A stretch of DNA of 64,000 nt, taken from NCBI RefSeq assembly GCF_000307875.1, contig NZ_AJLS01000123.1, positions 1 to 64,000 on the forward strand, given 5' to 3'. This document shows, piece after piece, positions 1-9,695 of this stretch. The position numbers and the translations under genes are program-made. The notes beneath the pieces were generated by a model, which was not told the DNA's origin, ran no database searches, and saw nothing but the letters and a program-made list of their open reading frames with translations. The stretch comes from Neobacillus bataviensis LMG 21833 (GTDB lineage: Bacteria; Bacillota; Bacilli; Bacillales; Cytobacillaceae). The stretch's first letter is position 1, and every line of letters starts with the position of its first letter.

Positions 1-21
1 CGAATCCCGTAGGGGTCATTG

Positions 22-56
22 AAAAACTGATAACAATCTGTTATCAGTTTTTTTGC
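22..56 (+). terminator. Rho-independent terminator of an upstream gene
   Basis: A perfect 14-bp inverted repeat (22-35 against 39-52) with a 3-nt loop ends in a T-run. The gene it terminates lies before the window. The stem starts in an A-run, so it could also work on the minus strand. Confidence 0.8.
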
Positions 57-422
57 GTTTAAAATCATTTGTATATGATCATAGAAAATATTATTTTGAT
101 ATAACGATTTTAAAAAGACAATTTCCCTTGAAACCATTGATACCGCTTACATCTACTCTCTTTTACCCGAACTTCATTCCGCTAAATTATTAATAAATAA
201 ATAACTTTTTTTAGAAAAATTTTAGAAAAACTTACTAGTTTCTTGTCGTTTGTTGTTGGAAAATCAGTCGATTAGTGTCCTATTTTGTTGGAATATGACC
301 TTTAATAGAAACTAACCTCATTTGTTGTCAGAAAAGATAAAAAAGTATTTCGAGGAATATGATGCAATTGCGCTTATAATTGGTCTTTGAAATACATATT
401 TTCATTGAGGATGAGGAGAGCC
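57..422 (+). other. AT-rich intergenic leader upstream of the glycogen operon
   Basis: About 365 bases without a credible coding region. It holds the promoter region of glgB. I see no riboswitch fold and no repeat. Confidence 0.5.
355..380 (+). promoter_or_regulatory. Candidate glg operon promoter
   Basis: A TATAAT hexamer at 375-380 lies about 40 nt before the glgB start. There is no TTGACA-like -35 at 17 bp, so it is not a good SigA promoter. GAATAT at 355-360 could act as an ATA-type -35 of SigE, which drives the glg operon in B. subtilis sporulation, but the 12-bp spacing is short. Tentative. Confidence 0.25.
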
Positions 423-2372
423 ATGACAGTAAACACTTTTTTTCCAACTGATTATCAGCTGCACTTATTTCATGAGGGCAGCTACTTTCAAAGTCATCAG
501 CTTTTTGGCGCTCATATCTTAAGAAATTCCAATCAAGTATACACCCGATTTTGCGTATGGGCCCCCAATGCTATTCATGTGAGGCTGCTGGGCGATTTTA
601 ATAACTGGAATGGTGATGGATATGAACTGCAAAAGGTTAATGATGAAGGAATATGGATTATTGTTGTCAATCAAGATCTTGGGGGAAACATTTACAAGTA
701 TGAAATTATTTCACAAACAGGAGAGAGGCTGCTGAAGGCAGATCCGTTTGCCTTTTATTCGGAAGTAAGACCCGATACCGCATCCATCGTTTATTCCCTA
801 AACAATTATGAATGGAATGACGCACATTGGATGAATCGCAGGGAAAAAAAGAACATCTTATCAGATGCGGCCATTATTTATGAGGTACACCTAGGATCCT
901 GGAAGAAGCATGACAATGGAGACCACTTAACCTATCTTGATTTAGCTTCAGAACTAATTCCTTATGTATTGGAGCATGGCTTTACGCATATTGAAGTCTT
1001 ACCTATAGTCGAGCACCCGCTTGATGCCTCTTGGGGATATCAGGGGACCGGTTATTTTTCAGTGACATCTAGGTTTGGTACACCTGATGACTTTAGATAC
1101 TTCGTGGATCAGTGTCATCAGCATGGTATAGGTGTCATTCTGGATTGGGTTCCAGGTCACTATTGCAAGGATGCACACGGTCTTTATCGCTTTGATGGAA
1201 CACACATTTATTCTTATAGCAGCGCCCAAGACAGGGAAAACGTCATATGGGGGACGGCCAATTTTGATTTGGGAAAAGGTGAAGTACAAAGCTACCTTAT
1301 CTCAAACGCTCTCTATTGGATTGACTATTTCCATATTGATGGCTTTCGAATGGATGCTGTTGCGAACATTATCTATTGGCCAAATTCAGCCGGGGGAAAA
1401 CGTGAGAATCCTTTTGGAATTCAATTTTTAAAAAAGTTAAATAAAGAGATCAATGAGTACAATCCCCATTTTCTAATGATTGGTGAGGATTCTACAGAGT
1501 TCCCAAATGTAACAGCGCCAGTCCCCTATGGCGGTCTTGGTTTTGATTATAAATGGAATATGGGCTGGATGAATGACATGCTTGAATATATGGAAACACC
1601 TCCATATGCACGCTCACAGGTTCATTCAAAGGTTACCTTTTCGTTTTTATATGCATTTTCAGAAAACTTTATGTTGCCATTTTCTCATGATGAAGTAGTC
1701 CATGGGAAAAAGTCACTATTAGATAAGATGCCGGGGGATTATTGGGAAAAGTTTGCCCAATTAAGACTGTTATTAGGTTATATGTTTGCCCATCCAGGAA
1801 AGAAACTACTATTTATGGGATTTGAATTTGGACAGTTTGCAGAATGGAAAGATAAAGAACAACTAGATTGGCACTTACTGGAATATGACATGCACCGTAA
1901 TTTAAACACATATGTAAAAGTAATAACTAAACTTTATAAACGTTCGAAAGCACTGTATGAATTGGATCATTTGCAGGATGGATTTGAATGGATTGATGCC
2001 AATAATAGTCATCAATCGATTTTCTCCTTTATTCGAAAGGGAAAAAAGGCAGAGGAGTTTTTACTTATTATTTGCAACTTTACAGGAGTGAATTATCCGG
2101 TATATAAAATCGGTGTCCCTAAAGAAGGCGAGTATCGAGAAATTTTAAATAGCGACCAAGAGGAATACGGCGGGGCTGGTTTAACGAATAAGAAAACCAT
2201 TTTGTCCAAAGATGAGCCATTCCATGGCCAGCCATTCTCAATAGAAGTGACAATTCCCCCGTTTGGTTTTCAAATGATCAGACCGGTTAAAAAACGAAAG
2301 GAGCGAAAAGGAAATGGGAAAGAAAAAGTGCGTAGCCATGTTGTTAGCAGGAGGGAAAGGAAGCAGACTTAA
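423..2372 (+). CDS. glgB: 1,4-alpha-glucan branching enzyme GlgB
   Basis: GlgB makes alpha-1,6 branches in cytosolic glycogen by cutting and transferring alpha-1,4 glucan chains. The protein (649 aa from this start) has an N-terminal CBM48 module, where a WAPNA stretch is followed by the LLGDFNNW motif, and then a GH13 barrel. The barrel carries the nucleophile region GFRMDAVAN, the acid/base region MIGEDSTEF and the third acidic region SHDEVVHG. I chose the ATG at 423 because GATGAGGAGAG lies just upstream; an in-frame ATG at 387 has no ribosome binding site and adds 12 unconserved residues. The C-terminus runs 59 bp into glgC. It is the first gene of a five-gene operon whose order matches B. 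subtilis. Confidence 0.97.
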   Translation: MTVNTFFPTDYQLHLFHEGSYFQSHQLFGAHILRNSNQVYTRFCVWAPNAIHVRLLGDFNNWNGDGYELQKVNDEGIWIIVVNQDLGGNIYKYEIISQTGERLLKADPFAFYSEVRPDTASIVYSLNNYEWNDAHWMNRREKKNILSDAAIIYEVHLGSWKKHDNGDHLTYLDLASELIPYVLEHGFTHIEVLPIVEHPLDASWGYQGTGYFSVTSRFGTPDDFRYFVDQCHQHGIGVILDWVPGHYCKDAHGLYRFDGTHIYSYSSAQDRENVIWGTANFDLGKGEVQSYLISNALYWIDYFHIDGFRMDAVANIIYWPNSAGGKRENPFGIQFLKKLNKEINEYNPHFLMIGEDSTEFPNVTAPVPYGGLGFDYKWNMGWMNDMLEYMETPPYARSQVHSKVTFSFLYAFSENFMLPFSHDEVVHGKKSLLDKMPGDYWEKFAQLRLLLGYMFAHPGKKLLFMGFEFGQFAEWKDKEQLDWHLLEYDMHRNLNTYVKVITKLYKRSKALYELDHLQDGFEWIDANNSHQSIFSFIRKGKKAEEFLLIICNFTGVNYPVYKIGVPKEGEYREILNSDQEEYGGAGLTNKKTILSKDEPFHGQPFSIEVTIPPFGFQMIRPVKKRKERKGNGKEKVRSHVVSRRERKQT

Positions 2373-3459
2373 TTCGCTGACAAGAGATTTGGCGAAACCA
2401 GCTGTTCCATTCGGCGGGAAATACCGAATCATTGATTTTACCTTAAGTAATTGCACTAATTCGGGCATTGATACTGTAGGGGTTTTAACGCAGTACCAGC
2501 CGCTTCTTTTAAATTCCTATATTGGAATTGGCAGTGCCTGGGATCTTGACCGTAAGGATGGCGGGGTGACCGTTTTACCGCCATATAGTGAGTCTTCGGA
2601 AGTAAAGTGGTATACAGGAACAGCAAGCGCTATTTATCAAAACTTAAATTATCTGAAACAATATAACCCGGAATATGTATTAATCCTTTCAGGCGACCAT
2701 ATTTACAAAATGAATTACGAGAGCATGCTCGAATATCATATTGAAAAAAGAGCGGATGTGACGATTTCCTTAATAGAGGTACCATGGGTTGAAGCCAGCC
2801 GGTTTGGAATCATGAATACAACCGACGATATGAGAATTACAGAGTTTGATGAAAAGCCTGCTAATCCCAAAAATAATCTAGCTTCCATGGGCATTTATAT
2901 CTTTAACTGGAATATACTGAAGGAATATTTAGAAATGGATGAGCGGAATCCAGAATCCAGCCATGACTTTGGGAAGGATGTATTACCGCTTCTTTTAGAG
3001 GAAAATAAAAAATTGTTTGCTTATCCATTTAAAGGTTATTGGAAGGATGTTGGTACAGTTCAAAGCCTTTGGGAGGCAAACATGGATCTCTTAGGTGAGG
3101 ATTGTGAATTAGATTTATTTGACCATGATTGGAGAATTTATTCGGTCAATCCAAATCAACCGCCGCAGTATATTTCTTCGGACGCCATTGTAAGAGAGTC
3201 ACTGATTAATGAGGGCTGTACCATCGAAGGGGAAATCGATAAATCTGTTTTGTTTCAAGGTGTAGCCGTTGGAAAGGGCAGTATGATTAAAGAATCTGTC
3301 ATTATGCCTGACGCAATAATTGGAAAGAACTGTTTAATAGAAAAGGCGATTGTTCCGTGTGATGTTAATGTACCAGACGGGACAGTGATCCGTTCCCTTG
3401 ATGACGAAATTATTCTTGTTACAGAAGAAATGTTAAAAGGACTTTATCCTGCATATTAA
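2314..3459 (+). CDS. glgC: Glucose-1-phosphate adenylyltransferase, catalytic subunit GlgC
   Basis: GlgC makes ADP-glucose from ATP and glucose-1-phosphate, the committed step of glycogen synthesis. The N-terminal nucleotidyltransferase domain has the [10 protein letters not shown] signature near residues 10-19 and the [15 protein letters not shown] block. The C-terminal third is a left-handed beta-helix with hexapeptide repeats (around 285-350). Length 381 aa is normal. The start lies inside the end of glgB, behind AAAGGAAATG-type purine-rich sequence, so the two genes are translationally coupled. In bacilli GlgC works together with GlgD, encoded next. Confidence 0.97.
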   Translation: MGKKKCVAMLLAGGKGSRLNSLTRDLAKPAVPFGGKYRIIDFTLSNCTNSGIDTVGVLTQYQPLLLNSYIGIGSAWDLDRKDGGVTVLPPYSESSEVKWYTGTASAIYQNLNYLKQYNPEYVLILSGDHIYKMNYESMLEYHIEKRADVTISLIEVPWVEASRFGIMNTTDDMRITEFDEKPANPKNNLASMGIYIFNWNILKEYLEMDERNPESSHDFGKDVLPLLLEENKKLFAYPFKGYWKDVGTVQSLWEANMDLLGEDCELDLFDHDWRIYSVNPNQPPQYISSDAIVRESLINEGCTIEGEIDKSVLFQGVAVGKGSMIKESVIMPDAIIGKNCLIEKAIVPCDVNVPDGTVIRSLDDEIILVTEEMLKGLYPAY

Positions 3460-3502
3460 ATCTCTTAATTGGATTTAGAAGAAAAACTGGAGGGAATTTG
3501 GA

Positions 3503-4534
3503 GTGAAAAGAAAGCTATTAGGCGTTATTGATGCCACTACTTACCATGAAGATTTAGAAGACCTTTTAACACATCGCTCACTTGCCGCGTTACCTTTTGC
3601 AGGTCGTTACCGCATTATTGACTTTGTTTTATCAAATATGGTGAATTCTGGCATTCGCAGTGTGGCGATTTTTCCAAAAATGCAATATCGCTCACTTATG
3701 GATCATTTGGGTTCAGGAAAAAATTGGGACTTAAATCGCAAGCGAGACGGCCTCTTCTTTTTCCCATCCCCCATTGTAGATAACGATGGCAATAAAATTG
3801 GCTCGTTTGAACATTTTGCGGCCAATATGGACTATTTTTATCGCAGTACACAAGAATATGCAATTATCGCTAACTGTAATACGATTTTTAATATGGATCT
3901 AAGACCAATATTAGATTGGCATAGACAGGCAAAATGCGATATCACCGAAATCCATCACCAGGATGGAAATTCAATGGAAATGTATATGGTCAAAACATCC
4001 CTACTCATTAAATTGATTGAAGGAAGACATGAAACAGGATATACCTGTATGAAGGATGTAGTAACTGCTATTCATAACGAATACTCTATTTGTCACTATG
4101 AATATGACGGCTATGCTGTAAAGATAGATTCGATTGAAAGCTATTTTTCTACTAGTATGAAACTGCTGCAGTCAGATGTGTGGAAGAAACTATTTTTAAA
4201 AGAGCAGCCAATTTTAACGAAAGTTAAGGATGAGCCGCCGACCAAATATGTGCAAGATTCCGTTGTGAAAAATGCCATGATTGCGAATGGCTGTTTCATC
4301 AGTGGAACGGTGGAAAATAGTATTATCGCCCGTGGGGTCAAAATTGGTAAAGGGGCGGTTATTAAGAACTGTATCATCATGCAAAAATGCCAAATTGAAG
4401 AAAATTGTTATTTAGATTCGGTGATTTTAGATAAGGATGTAAGGGTGGAAGCAGGAACCCAATTAACCGGAACTACCAAATCACCATATGTTATTCGTAA
4501 AGGGTTAAAACAAGGAGCGTTGATGAACTCGTGA
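3503..4534 (+). CDS. glgD: Glucose-1-phosphate adenylyltransferase, regulatory subunit GlgD
   Basis: GlgD is the non-catalytic or weakly catalytic partner that stimulates GlgC. The fold matches GlgC (the GRYRIIDFVLSNMVNSGIRS block near residue 35, hexapeptide repeats at the C-terminus), but the GGKGSRL catalytic signature at the N-terminus is missing; the protein begins with GVIDATTYHEDLEDLL instead. The start is GTG at 3503 with GGAGG nine bases upstream. It is 343 aa, as usual for GlgD. Its stop codon overlaps the glgA start by four bases. Confidence 0.95.
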   Translation: MKRKLLGVIDATTYHEDLEDLLTHRSLAALPFAGRYRIIDFVLSNMVNSGIRSVAIFPKMQYRSLMDHLGSGKNWDLNRKRDGLFFFPSPIVDNDGNKIGSFEHFAANMDYFYRSTQEYAIIANCNTIFNMDLRPILDWHRQAKCDITEIHHQDGNSMEMYMVKTSLLIKLIEGRHETGYTCMKDVVTAIHNEYSICHYEYDGYAVKIDSIESYFSTSMKLLQSDVWKKLFLKEQPILTKVKDEPPTKYVQDSVVKNAMIANGCFISGTVENSIIARGVKIGKGAVIKNCIIMQKCQIEENCYLDSVILDKDVRVEAGTQLTGTTKSPYVIRKGLKQGALMNS

Positions 4535-5982
4535 AAGTATTATTTGCCGTATCGGAATGTGGGCCATTTGCTAAATCGGGGGGGCTCGCTGATGTTGCCG
4601 GTTCCCTTCCAAAAGAGCTAAAGAGCCAAGGAACAGACGTTAGAGTGATGGTTCCAAAGTATGGAACCATTTCTGAAGTATATAAACAAGAAATGAAAAA
4701 GGTCAAGGAGTTTACTGTCCCTGTTGGCTGGAGAAATCAATATTGTGGAATTGAGGAGCTTAGCTATCAGGGGATAACCTATTATTTCATCGATAATGAA
4801 TACTATTTTAAACGAGATAATCTTTATGGCTATTTTGATGATGGAGAAAGATTTGCTTATTTTAATCGGGCCGTTCTTGAGACGTTGGCACAACTGGACT
4901 TTTTTCCTGATGTGCTTCATTGTCATGATTGGCATACGGCATTGATCCCATTCCTCCTTAGAACGGAATATTACAAGCGAAAAGAGTATGGGCAAATCCG
5001 GACAGTGTTCACCATTCATAACCTCCAATTTCAAGGGATCTTTCCAAAAGAGGCTCTCGGGGATTTGCTGGGAATCGATTACAATTCCTTTCACACCAGC
5101 TATTTGGAGTTTTTCGGGAATATCAATTTTATGAAGGGTGCACTTGTGGCGGCTGATAAAATTACGACTGTAAGTCCTACTTATAAAATGGAAATTCAAA
5201 CTCCAGTTTATGGTGAAAAGCTTGATGGCCTGTTGCGGGAAAGAGATGAGGATCTCATCGGGATATTAAATGGCATTGATGAGGAATTTTACAATCCGGC
5301 AATTGACCCGCTCATTGATCAAAACTATAAAGCGGATACGATTCAAAAAAAGACAATCAACAAAAAAGAGATTCAAAAAAGATTTGGGTTGGCGCAAAGT
5401 GCCGGGACACCTTTACTCGTGATGATTTCAAGGCTTACAAGGCAAAAGGGATTAGAGTTGGTAAAGTGTGTCCTTCGTGAAATTTTGCAAGAGGATATAC
5501 AGGTAATCATTCTCGGAACCGGTGATTATGAATATGAGGAACATTTAAGGCAGGCCGCTCGAATCTATCCTGAAAAATTAAAGGTTCATACTGGTTTTAA
5601 TGAGGAACTTGCCCATAATCTTTATGCGGCAGCAGACTTGTTTTTAATGCCGTCTCAATTTGAACCATGTGGTCTTGGACAATTGATCGCGATGAAATAT
5701 GGTGCCATCCCAATCGTCCGTGAAACGGGAGGCTTAAATGATACTGTAAAGGCATGGAATGAATTTACTGGTAAAGGAAACGGCTTTTCCTTCAGAAATT
5801 TTAATGCCCATGATATGCTTTTTACCATTCAAAGAGCGATTAGCCTTTATTATGATAAAAAGGGTTGGGAATCAATTGTCAAGCAGGCAATGGAAAAGGA
5901 CTATAGCTGGGCCCAATCAGCATTTAGCTATAACCAGCTCTATGCTGAGCTTGTTTCAAGGAGTGAAACGCATGTTTTCTAG
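4531..5982 (+). CDS. glgA: Glycogen synthase GlgA (ADP-glucose, GT5)
   Basis: GlgA transfers glucose from ADP-glucose to the non-reducing end of the growing glucan. The N-terminal KSGGLADV loop (residues 15-22) binds ADP-glucose, and the C-terminal GT-B half carries the PSQFEPCGLGQLIAMKYG motif of retaining glycosyltransferases. The GTG start at 4531 overlaps the glgD stop (GTGA); AAGGAG lies 13 nt upstream, a long spacing consistent with coupling to glgD translation. Length 483 aa is typical. Confidence 0.96.
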   Translation: MKVLFAVSECGPFAKSGGLADVAGSLPKELKSQGTDVRVMVPKYGTISEVYKQEMKKVKEFTVPVGWRNQYCGIEELSYQGITYYFIDNEYYFKRDNLYGYFDDGERFAYFNRAVLETLAQLDFFPDVLHCHDWHTALIPFLLRTEYYKRKEYGQIRTVFTIHNLQFQGIFPKEALGDLLGIDYNSFHTSYLEFFGNINFMKGALVAADKITTVSPTYKMEIQTPVYGEKLDGLLRERDEDLIGILNGIDEEFYNPAIDPLIDQNYKADTIQKKTINKKEIQKRFGLAQSAGTPLLVMISRLTRQKGLELVKCVLREILQEDIQVIILGTGDYEYEEHLRQAARIYPEKLKVHTGFNEELAHNLYAAADLFLMPSQFEPCGLGQLIAMKYGAIPIVRETGGLNDTVKAWNEFTGKGNGFSFRNFNAHDMLFTIQRAISLYYDKKGWESIVKQAMEKDYSWAQSAFSYNQLYAELVSRSETHVF

Positions 5983-8365
5983 TACGTTAGAGTTTAAGAA
6001 TACCTTTCTTAAAAGGCTTGAGATGCAGTGCGGGAAGAGTTTCTCAGAAAGTTCATCGAGGGATCATTATCAAACCCTCGGCAGTATGATTCGTGAGTTT
6101 GTTAGCAATGACTGGATCGCAACGAACGAACGGTATCTTGCTTCTGAAGGGAAGCAGGTCTATTACCTTTCAATTGAATATTTATTAGGCAAACTGTTAA
6201 GACAAAATTTAATTAATTTAGGTGTAGAGCATACGGTGCAGGTAGGGCTTCAGGACTTAGGGATTGATTTAGATGAACTGGAAGAATTAGAAGCAGATGC
6301 GGGCTTAGGAAACGGCGGCTTAGGAAGGCTAGCTGCCTGCTTTCTAGACTCGCTTGCCTCCTTGAATCTACCGGGTCATGGGCATGGTATTCGTTATAAA
6401 CACGGCTTGTTTGAACAAAAAATTGTCGATGGCTATCAAGTGGAATTGCCGGAGCAATGGTTACGAAGCGGAAATGTTTGGGAAATACGTAAGGCGGATC
6501 GTGCGGTGAAAATCCCATTTTGGGGCAAGGTGGAGGCCAAGATGGAAAATGATCGCCTCGTTTTTCATCACCAGAATGCCGAAACCGTAACGGCTGTACC
6601 ACATGATATGCCCGTAATCGGGTTTAAATCAAAAAACGTCAATACGTTAAGGCTTTGGAATGCGGAGCCTTCGCCATTTCCAATTCATAAGGATATTTTA
6701 AAATATAAGCGTGAGACCGAATCGATTTCCGAGTTTTTATACCCTGATGATACCCATGATGAGGGGAAAATTCTAAGGTTGAAGCAGCAGTACTTCTTGG
6801 TGTCGGCCAGCATTCAATCGATTGTAAGAACCTACCGGAAACAGCATACTAGCTTGGAGCAGTTCCATAAACATATTTGTATTCATATCAACGATACCCA
6901 CCCTGTTTTGGCTATTCCGGAGTTAATGAGAGTCTTGATTGACGAAGAAGGCTATGATTGGGACAAGGCGTGGCATATAACGAAACATACCATTTCCTAT
7001 ACCAATCACACGACATTGTCGGAAGCGTTAGAAAAATGGCCTATACATATTTTTCGCCCGTTACTGCCAAGAATCTATATGATTGTTGAAGAAATTAACG
7101 AACGTTTTTGCCAGGAGCTATGGGAACAAGCTCCCGGAGATTGGCAGAGAATAGGTGAACTAGCTATTATAGCGGATCATTATGTAAAAATGGCCCATTT
7201 AGCGATTGTCGGCAGCTTCAGTGTAAATGGTGTAGCAAAGCTGCATACAGAAATATTAAAGAAACGGGAAATGAAACCATTTTATCAACTGTTTCCTGAG
7301 AAATTTAACAACAAAACAAACGGAATTGCCTACCGACGCTGGCTGTTAAAAGCGAATCCACCATTATCTGCACTTATTACAGACTCAATTGGACCTTCTT
7401 GGACTTATTCAGCAGAGGAGCTCAGCCAATTACTGAAGTATCAGAACGATTCTTCCTTTTTAGAGCAGCTGTTAAAAATTAAAAATGAAAATAAACAAAG
7501 GCTTGCCGATATTATTTTGGATAAAACAGGAGTAGTTGTTAATACAGGAGCCATTTTCGATGTTCAGGTAAAACGGCTTCATGCCTATAAGCGGCAGCTG
7601 TTAAATGTTTTGCACATTATGCATTTATATAACCGGATGAAAGAGGATTCAAACTTTTCAACAGCCCCAAGGGTGTTCATTTTTGGTGCGAAAGCATCAC
7701 CTGGTTATTATTATGCGAAAAAGATTATCAAATTAATTAATACGGTTGCCGAGAAAATAAATAATGACCCAATAGTTGGCGATAAGATGAAAGTTATTTT
7801 TCTAGAAAATTATCGCGTTTCTTTGGCGGAAAAAATCTTTCCGGCATCGGACATAAGTGAGCAAATTTCTACAGCAAGTAAAGAAGCATCGGGGACCGGA
7901 AATATGAAGTTTATGATTAATGGTGCCTTAACGGTAGGAACCTTAGACGGCGCTAATATTGAAATTCGCGAACTAGTTGGCGATGAAAATATTTTTACGT
8001 TTGGATTAACGGCAGATGAGGTGCTTCATTATTATCAGCATGGCGGCTACCAATCGCGGGAGTATTATCATCATGATTATCGAATCAAACAGGCTGTCGA
8101 TCAGCTTGTAAACGGATTTTTCCCAGGAGTTCAAAATGAATTTGAGCCGATATTTGATTCGTTAGTAGAGGAAAATGATCAGTATTTTGTTTTAAAGGAT
8201 TTTGCCGCTTATACCGATATTCAAGGAAAAATTGGCGAAACATTTATGAATAAGAACAAATGGCAAAAAATGAGCTTAACGAATATTGCACATGCAGGTT
8301 ACTTCTCAAGTGACCGAACGATTAAGGAATATGCGGATGAAATATGGGGTATAAACCCTCTTTAA
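5972..8365 (+). CDS. glgP: Glycogen phosphorylase GlgP
   Basis: GlgP releases glucose-1-phosphate from glycogen by phosphorolysis with pyridoxal phosphate. The PLP lysine region SGTGNMKFMINGALTVGT and the ADAGLGNGGLGRLAACFLDS block are intact. I placed the start at the ATG at 5972, preceded by AAGGAG, giving 797 aa, the normal family length. The reading frame stays open back to 5759, but that extension lies inside glgA and is not conserved. The gene overlaps glgA by 11 bp, ends the operon, and is followed at once by a terminator. Confidence 0.97.
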   Translation: MFSSTLEFKNTFLKRLEMQCGKSFSESSSRDHYQTLGSMIREFVSNDWIATNERYLASEGKQVYYLSIEYLLGKLLRQNLINLGVEHTVQVGLQDLGIDLDELEELEADAGLGNGGLGRLAACFLDSLASLNLPGHGHGIRYKHGLFEQKIVDGYQVELPEQWLRSGNVWEIRKADRAVKIPFWGKVEAKMENDRLVFHHQNAETVTAVPHDMPVIGFKSKNVNTLRLWNAEPSPFPIHKDILKYKRETESISEFLYPDDTHDEGKILRLKQQYFLVSASIQSIVRTYRKQHTSLEQFHKHICIHINDTHPVLAIPELMRVLIDEEGYDWDKAWHITKHTISYTNHTTLSEALEKWPIHIFRPLLPRIYMIVEEINERFCQELWEQAPGDWQRIGELAIIADHYVKMAHLAIVGSFSVNGVAKLHTEILKKREMKPFYQLFPEKFNNKTNGIAYRRWLLKANPPLSALITDSIGPSWTYSAEELSQLLKYQNDSSFLEQLLKIKNENKQRLADIILDKTGVVVNTGAIFDVQVKRLHAYKRQLLNVLHIMHLYNRMKEDSNFSTAPRVFIFGAKASPGYYYAKKIIKLINTVAEKINNDPIVGDKMKVIFLENYRVSLAEKIFPASDISEQISTASKEASGTGNMKFMINGALTVGTLDGANIEIRELVGDENIFTFGLTADEVLHYYQHGGYQSREYYHHDYRIKQAVDQLVNGFFPGVQNEFEPIFDSLVEENDQYFVLKDFAAYTDIQGKIGETFMNKNKWQKMSLTNIAHAGYFSSDRTIKEYADEIWGINPL

Positions 8366-8366
8366 T

Positions 8367-8402
8367 AAAAAAAGCTTCTGCCGTGGCGGCAGAAGTTTTT
8401 GC
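8367..8402. terminator. Bidirectional terminator between glgP and menA
   Basis: A 9-bp GC-rich stem (CTTCTGCCG at 8375-8383 with CGGCAGAAG at 8387-8395) has an A-run on the left and a T-run on the right. It can therefore end both converging transcripts. Confidence 0.9.
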
Positions 8403-8403
8403 T

Positions 8404-9342
8404 TTAAGAAAAATAGTGTCCGATAAAAATACCTACTGCAAGTAGAAATCCAAAAATCGTATTCGTCTGAGCCGTCGCAACCATCGCTGGTGCCATTTTG
8501 ATTGGAATATTATTTGCGATGAACCCTTTGGTTGCCTTAATCGCTTTTGGAGCACTTAGAATAACGATTGCTGTCCAAAATGGTGCATTACCACTAATGA
8601 TGAGCCCTAAAACCCATAGATAAGAAAAGGTGAACATTCCAGCTAATAAATAAATAGCTTTCTTTTTTCCTAAAAGAATGGCAACTGTTTTCCGGCCATT
8701 TTCTTTATCACCGTCAAGGTCACGGATATTATTGGATAACATAATCATTCCAACTAATATCATACTTGGAACGGAGACAAGAATGCTTGTGCTTGTTACT
8801 GTCCCAGTTTGAATAAAGAAGGAGATTAAAATAATCAACATTCCCATAAAGAAGCCGGAAAAAACTTCACCAAATGGTGTATAGGCAATTGGGAACGGGC
8901 CTCCGGTATAAAAATAGCCGACAGCCATACAAACCAATCCAACAACGGCTAGCCACCAGCTGCTATTCGCACAAATATATACTCCTAATAATAAAGCAAT
9001 CCCGTAAAATCCAAAAGCAAGGTTGATGACCGTTTTTGGCTTAATCCCATCACGGACAATCGTTCCGCCAATCCCAACCGAGTGTTCAGTGTCAAGACCG
9101 CGTTTGTAATCAAAGTATTCGTTAAACATATTGGTCGCTGCTTGAATCAAGATGCTGGCGACCAGCATTGCAGCAAAAAGGCCGAGATGAAAATGATCGT
9201 GTTTAAGTGCCAATGCTGTACCAAGTAAGACGGGTACAAACGAGGCAGTTAATGTATGTGGACGGGTCATTTGCCACCAAACCTGAAAGCCTCGGTTTGA
9301 TGCAACGGCAGGTTTCGAATGATGCTGTAAATTTGGCTGCAT
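8404..9342 (-). CDS. menA: 1,4-dihydroxy-2-naphthoate polyprenyltransferase MenA
   Basis: MenA is an integral membrane UbiA-family prenyltransferase. It attaches the polyprenyl chain to 1,4-dihydroxy-2-naphthoate to give demethylmenaquinone. The first aspartate-rich motif is N74-x3-D78-x5-D84 (NEYFDYKRGLD) and the second is NIRDLDGDKENGRKT; eight or nine hydrophobic segments follow the usual pattern. I chose the ATG at 9342, behind GGGAGAGAAG; a longer frame reaches 9420 but its lysine-rich extension looks non-coding. Length 312 aa is typical. It is divergent from the menF-led cluster and has its own SigA-type promoter. Confidence 0.95.
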   Translation of the reverse strand: MQPNLQHHSKPAVASNRGFQVWWQMTRPHTLTASFVPVLLGTALALKHDHFHLGLFAAMLVASILIQAATNMFNEYFDYKRGLDTEHSVGIGGTIVRDGIKPKTVINLAFGFYGIALLLGVYICANSSWWLAVVGLVCMAVGYFYTGGPFPIAYTPFGEVFSGFFMGMLIILISFFIQTGTVTSTSILVSVPSMILVGMIMLSNNIRDLDGDKENGRKTVAILLGKKKAIYLLAGMFTFSYLWVLGLIISGNAPFWTAIVILSAPKAIKATKGFIANNIPIKMAPAMVATAQTNTIFGFLLAVGIFIGHYFS

Positions 9343-9425
9343 ATTCTTCTCTCCCTTTTTAAAAATTTTCTCTATCTTTATATGAATGTCAACGTTTAAA
9401 CATTTAGGTTTGTTGCCCAACCATT

Positions 9426-9454
9426 AGTGTATGAAATTCCACTATTAGTGTCAA
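9426..9454 (-). promoter_or_regulatory. SigA-type promoter of menA
   Basis: On the minus strand TTGACA (9449-9454) is followed after 17 bp by TACACT (9426-9431), 84 bp before the menA start. The -35 is perfect and the -10 matches four of six. Confidence 0.65.
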
Positions 9455-9610
9455 TGGGTTTTTGAATCATAACCGGAAGATTCTCCCTGCTTGATTATTA
9501 TCGAATGGTTAGTGGGAAAATGAAAAGAGGTAAAAAGCTATTTTCAACCTAATTGTAACAAATTTGATATATAATAAGGAATGAAACGGTATTGGTAGTG
9601 ACAACTATTA

Positions 9611-9640
9611 TTGACTTCTTTACAATGGGAGTAGTAATTT
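9611..9640 (+). promoter_or_regulatory. Candidate promoter of menFDHB
   Basis: TTGACT at 9611-9616 is followed after 18 bp by TAATTT. The -10 is weak. A separate TATAAT at 9570-9575 has no -35 at the right distance. One of these probably drives the operon. Confidence 0.35.
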
Positions 9641-9695
9641 AAAAGTATTAAAATGAATGGATAACAGTCATTTCGGCTGTTTTGGAGGGATTTGT

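Noticed and set aside
4618..5199. 193-residue open frame opposite glgA
   Set aside because: It is antisense to a clear gene, has no ribosome binding site or recognisable domain, and is a codon shadow.
5759..5971. N-terminal extension of GlgP
   Set aside because: It lies within glgA in another frame, has no conservation, and a better ATG with AAGGAG exists at 5972.
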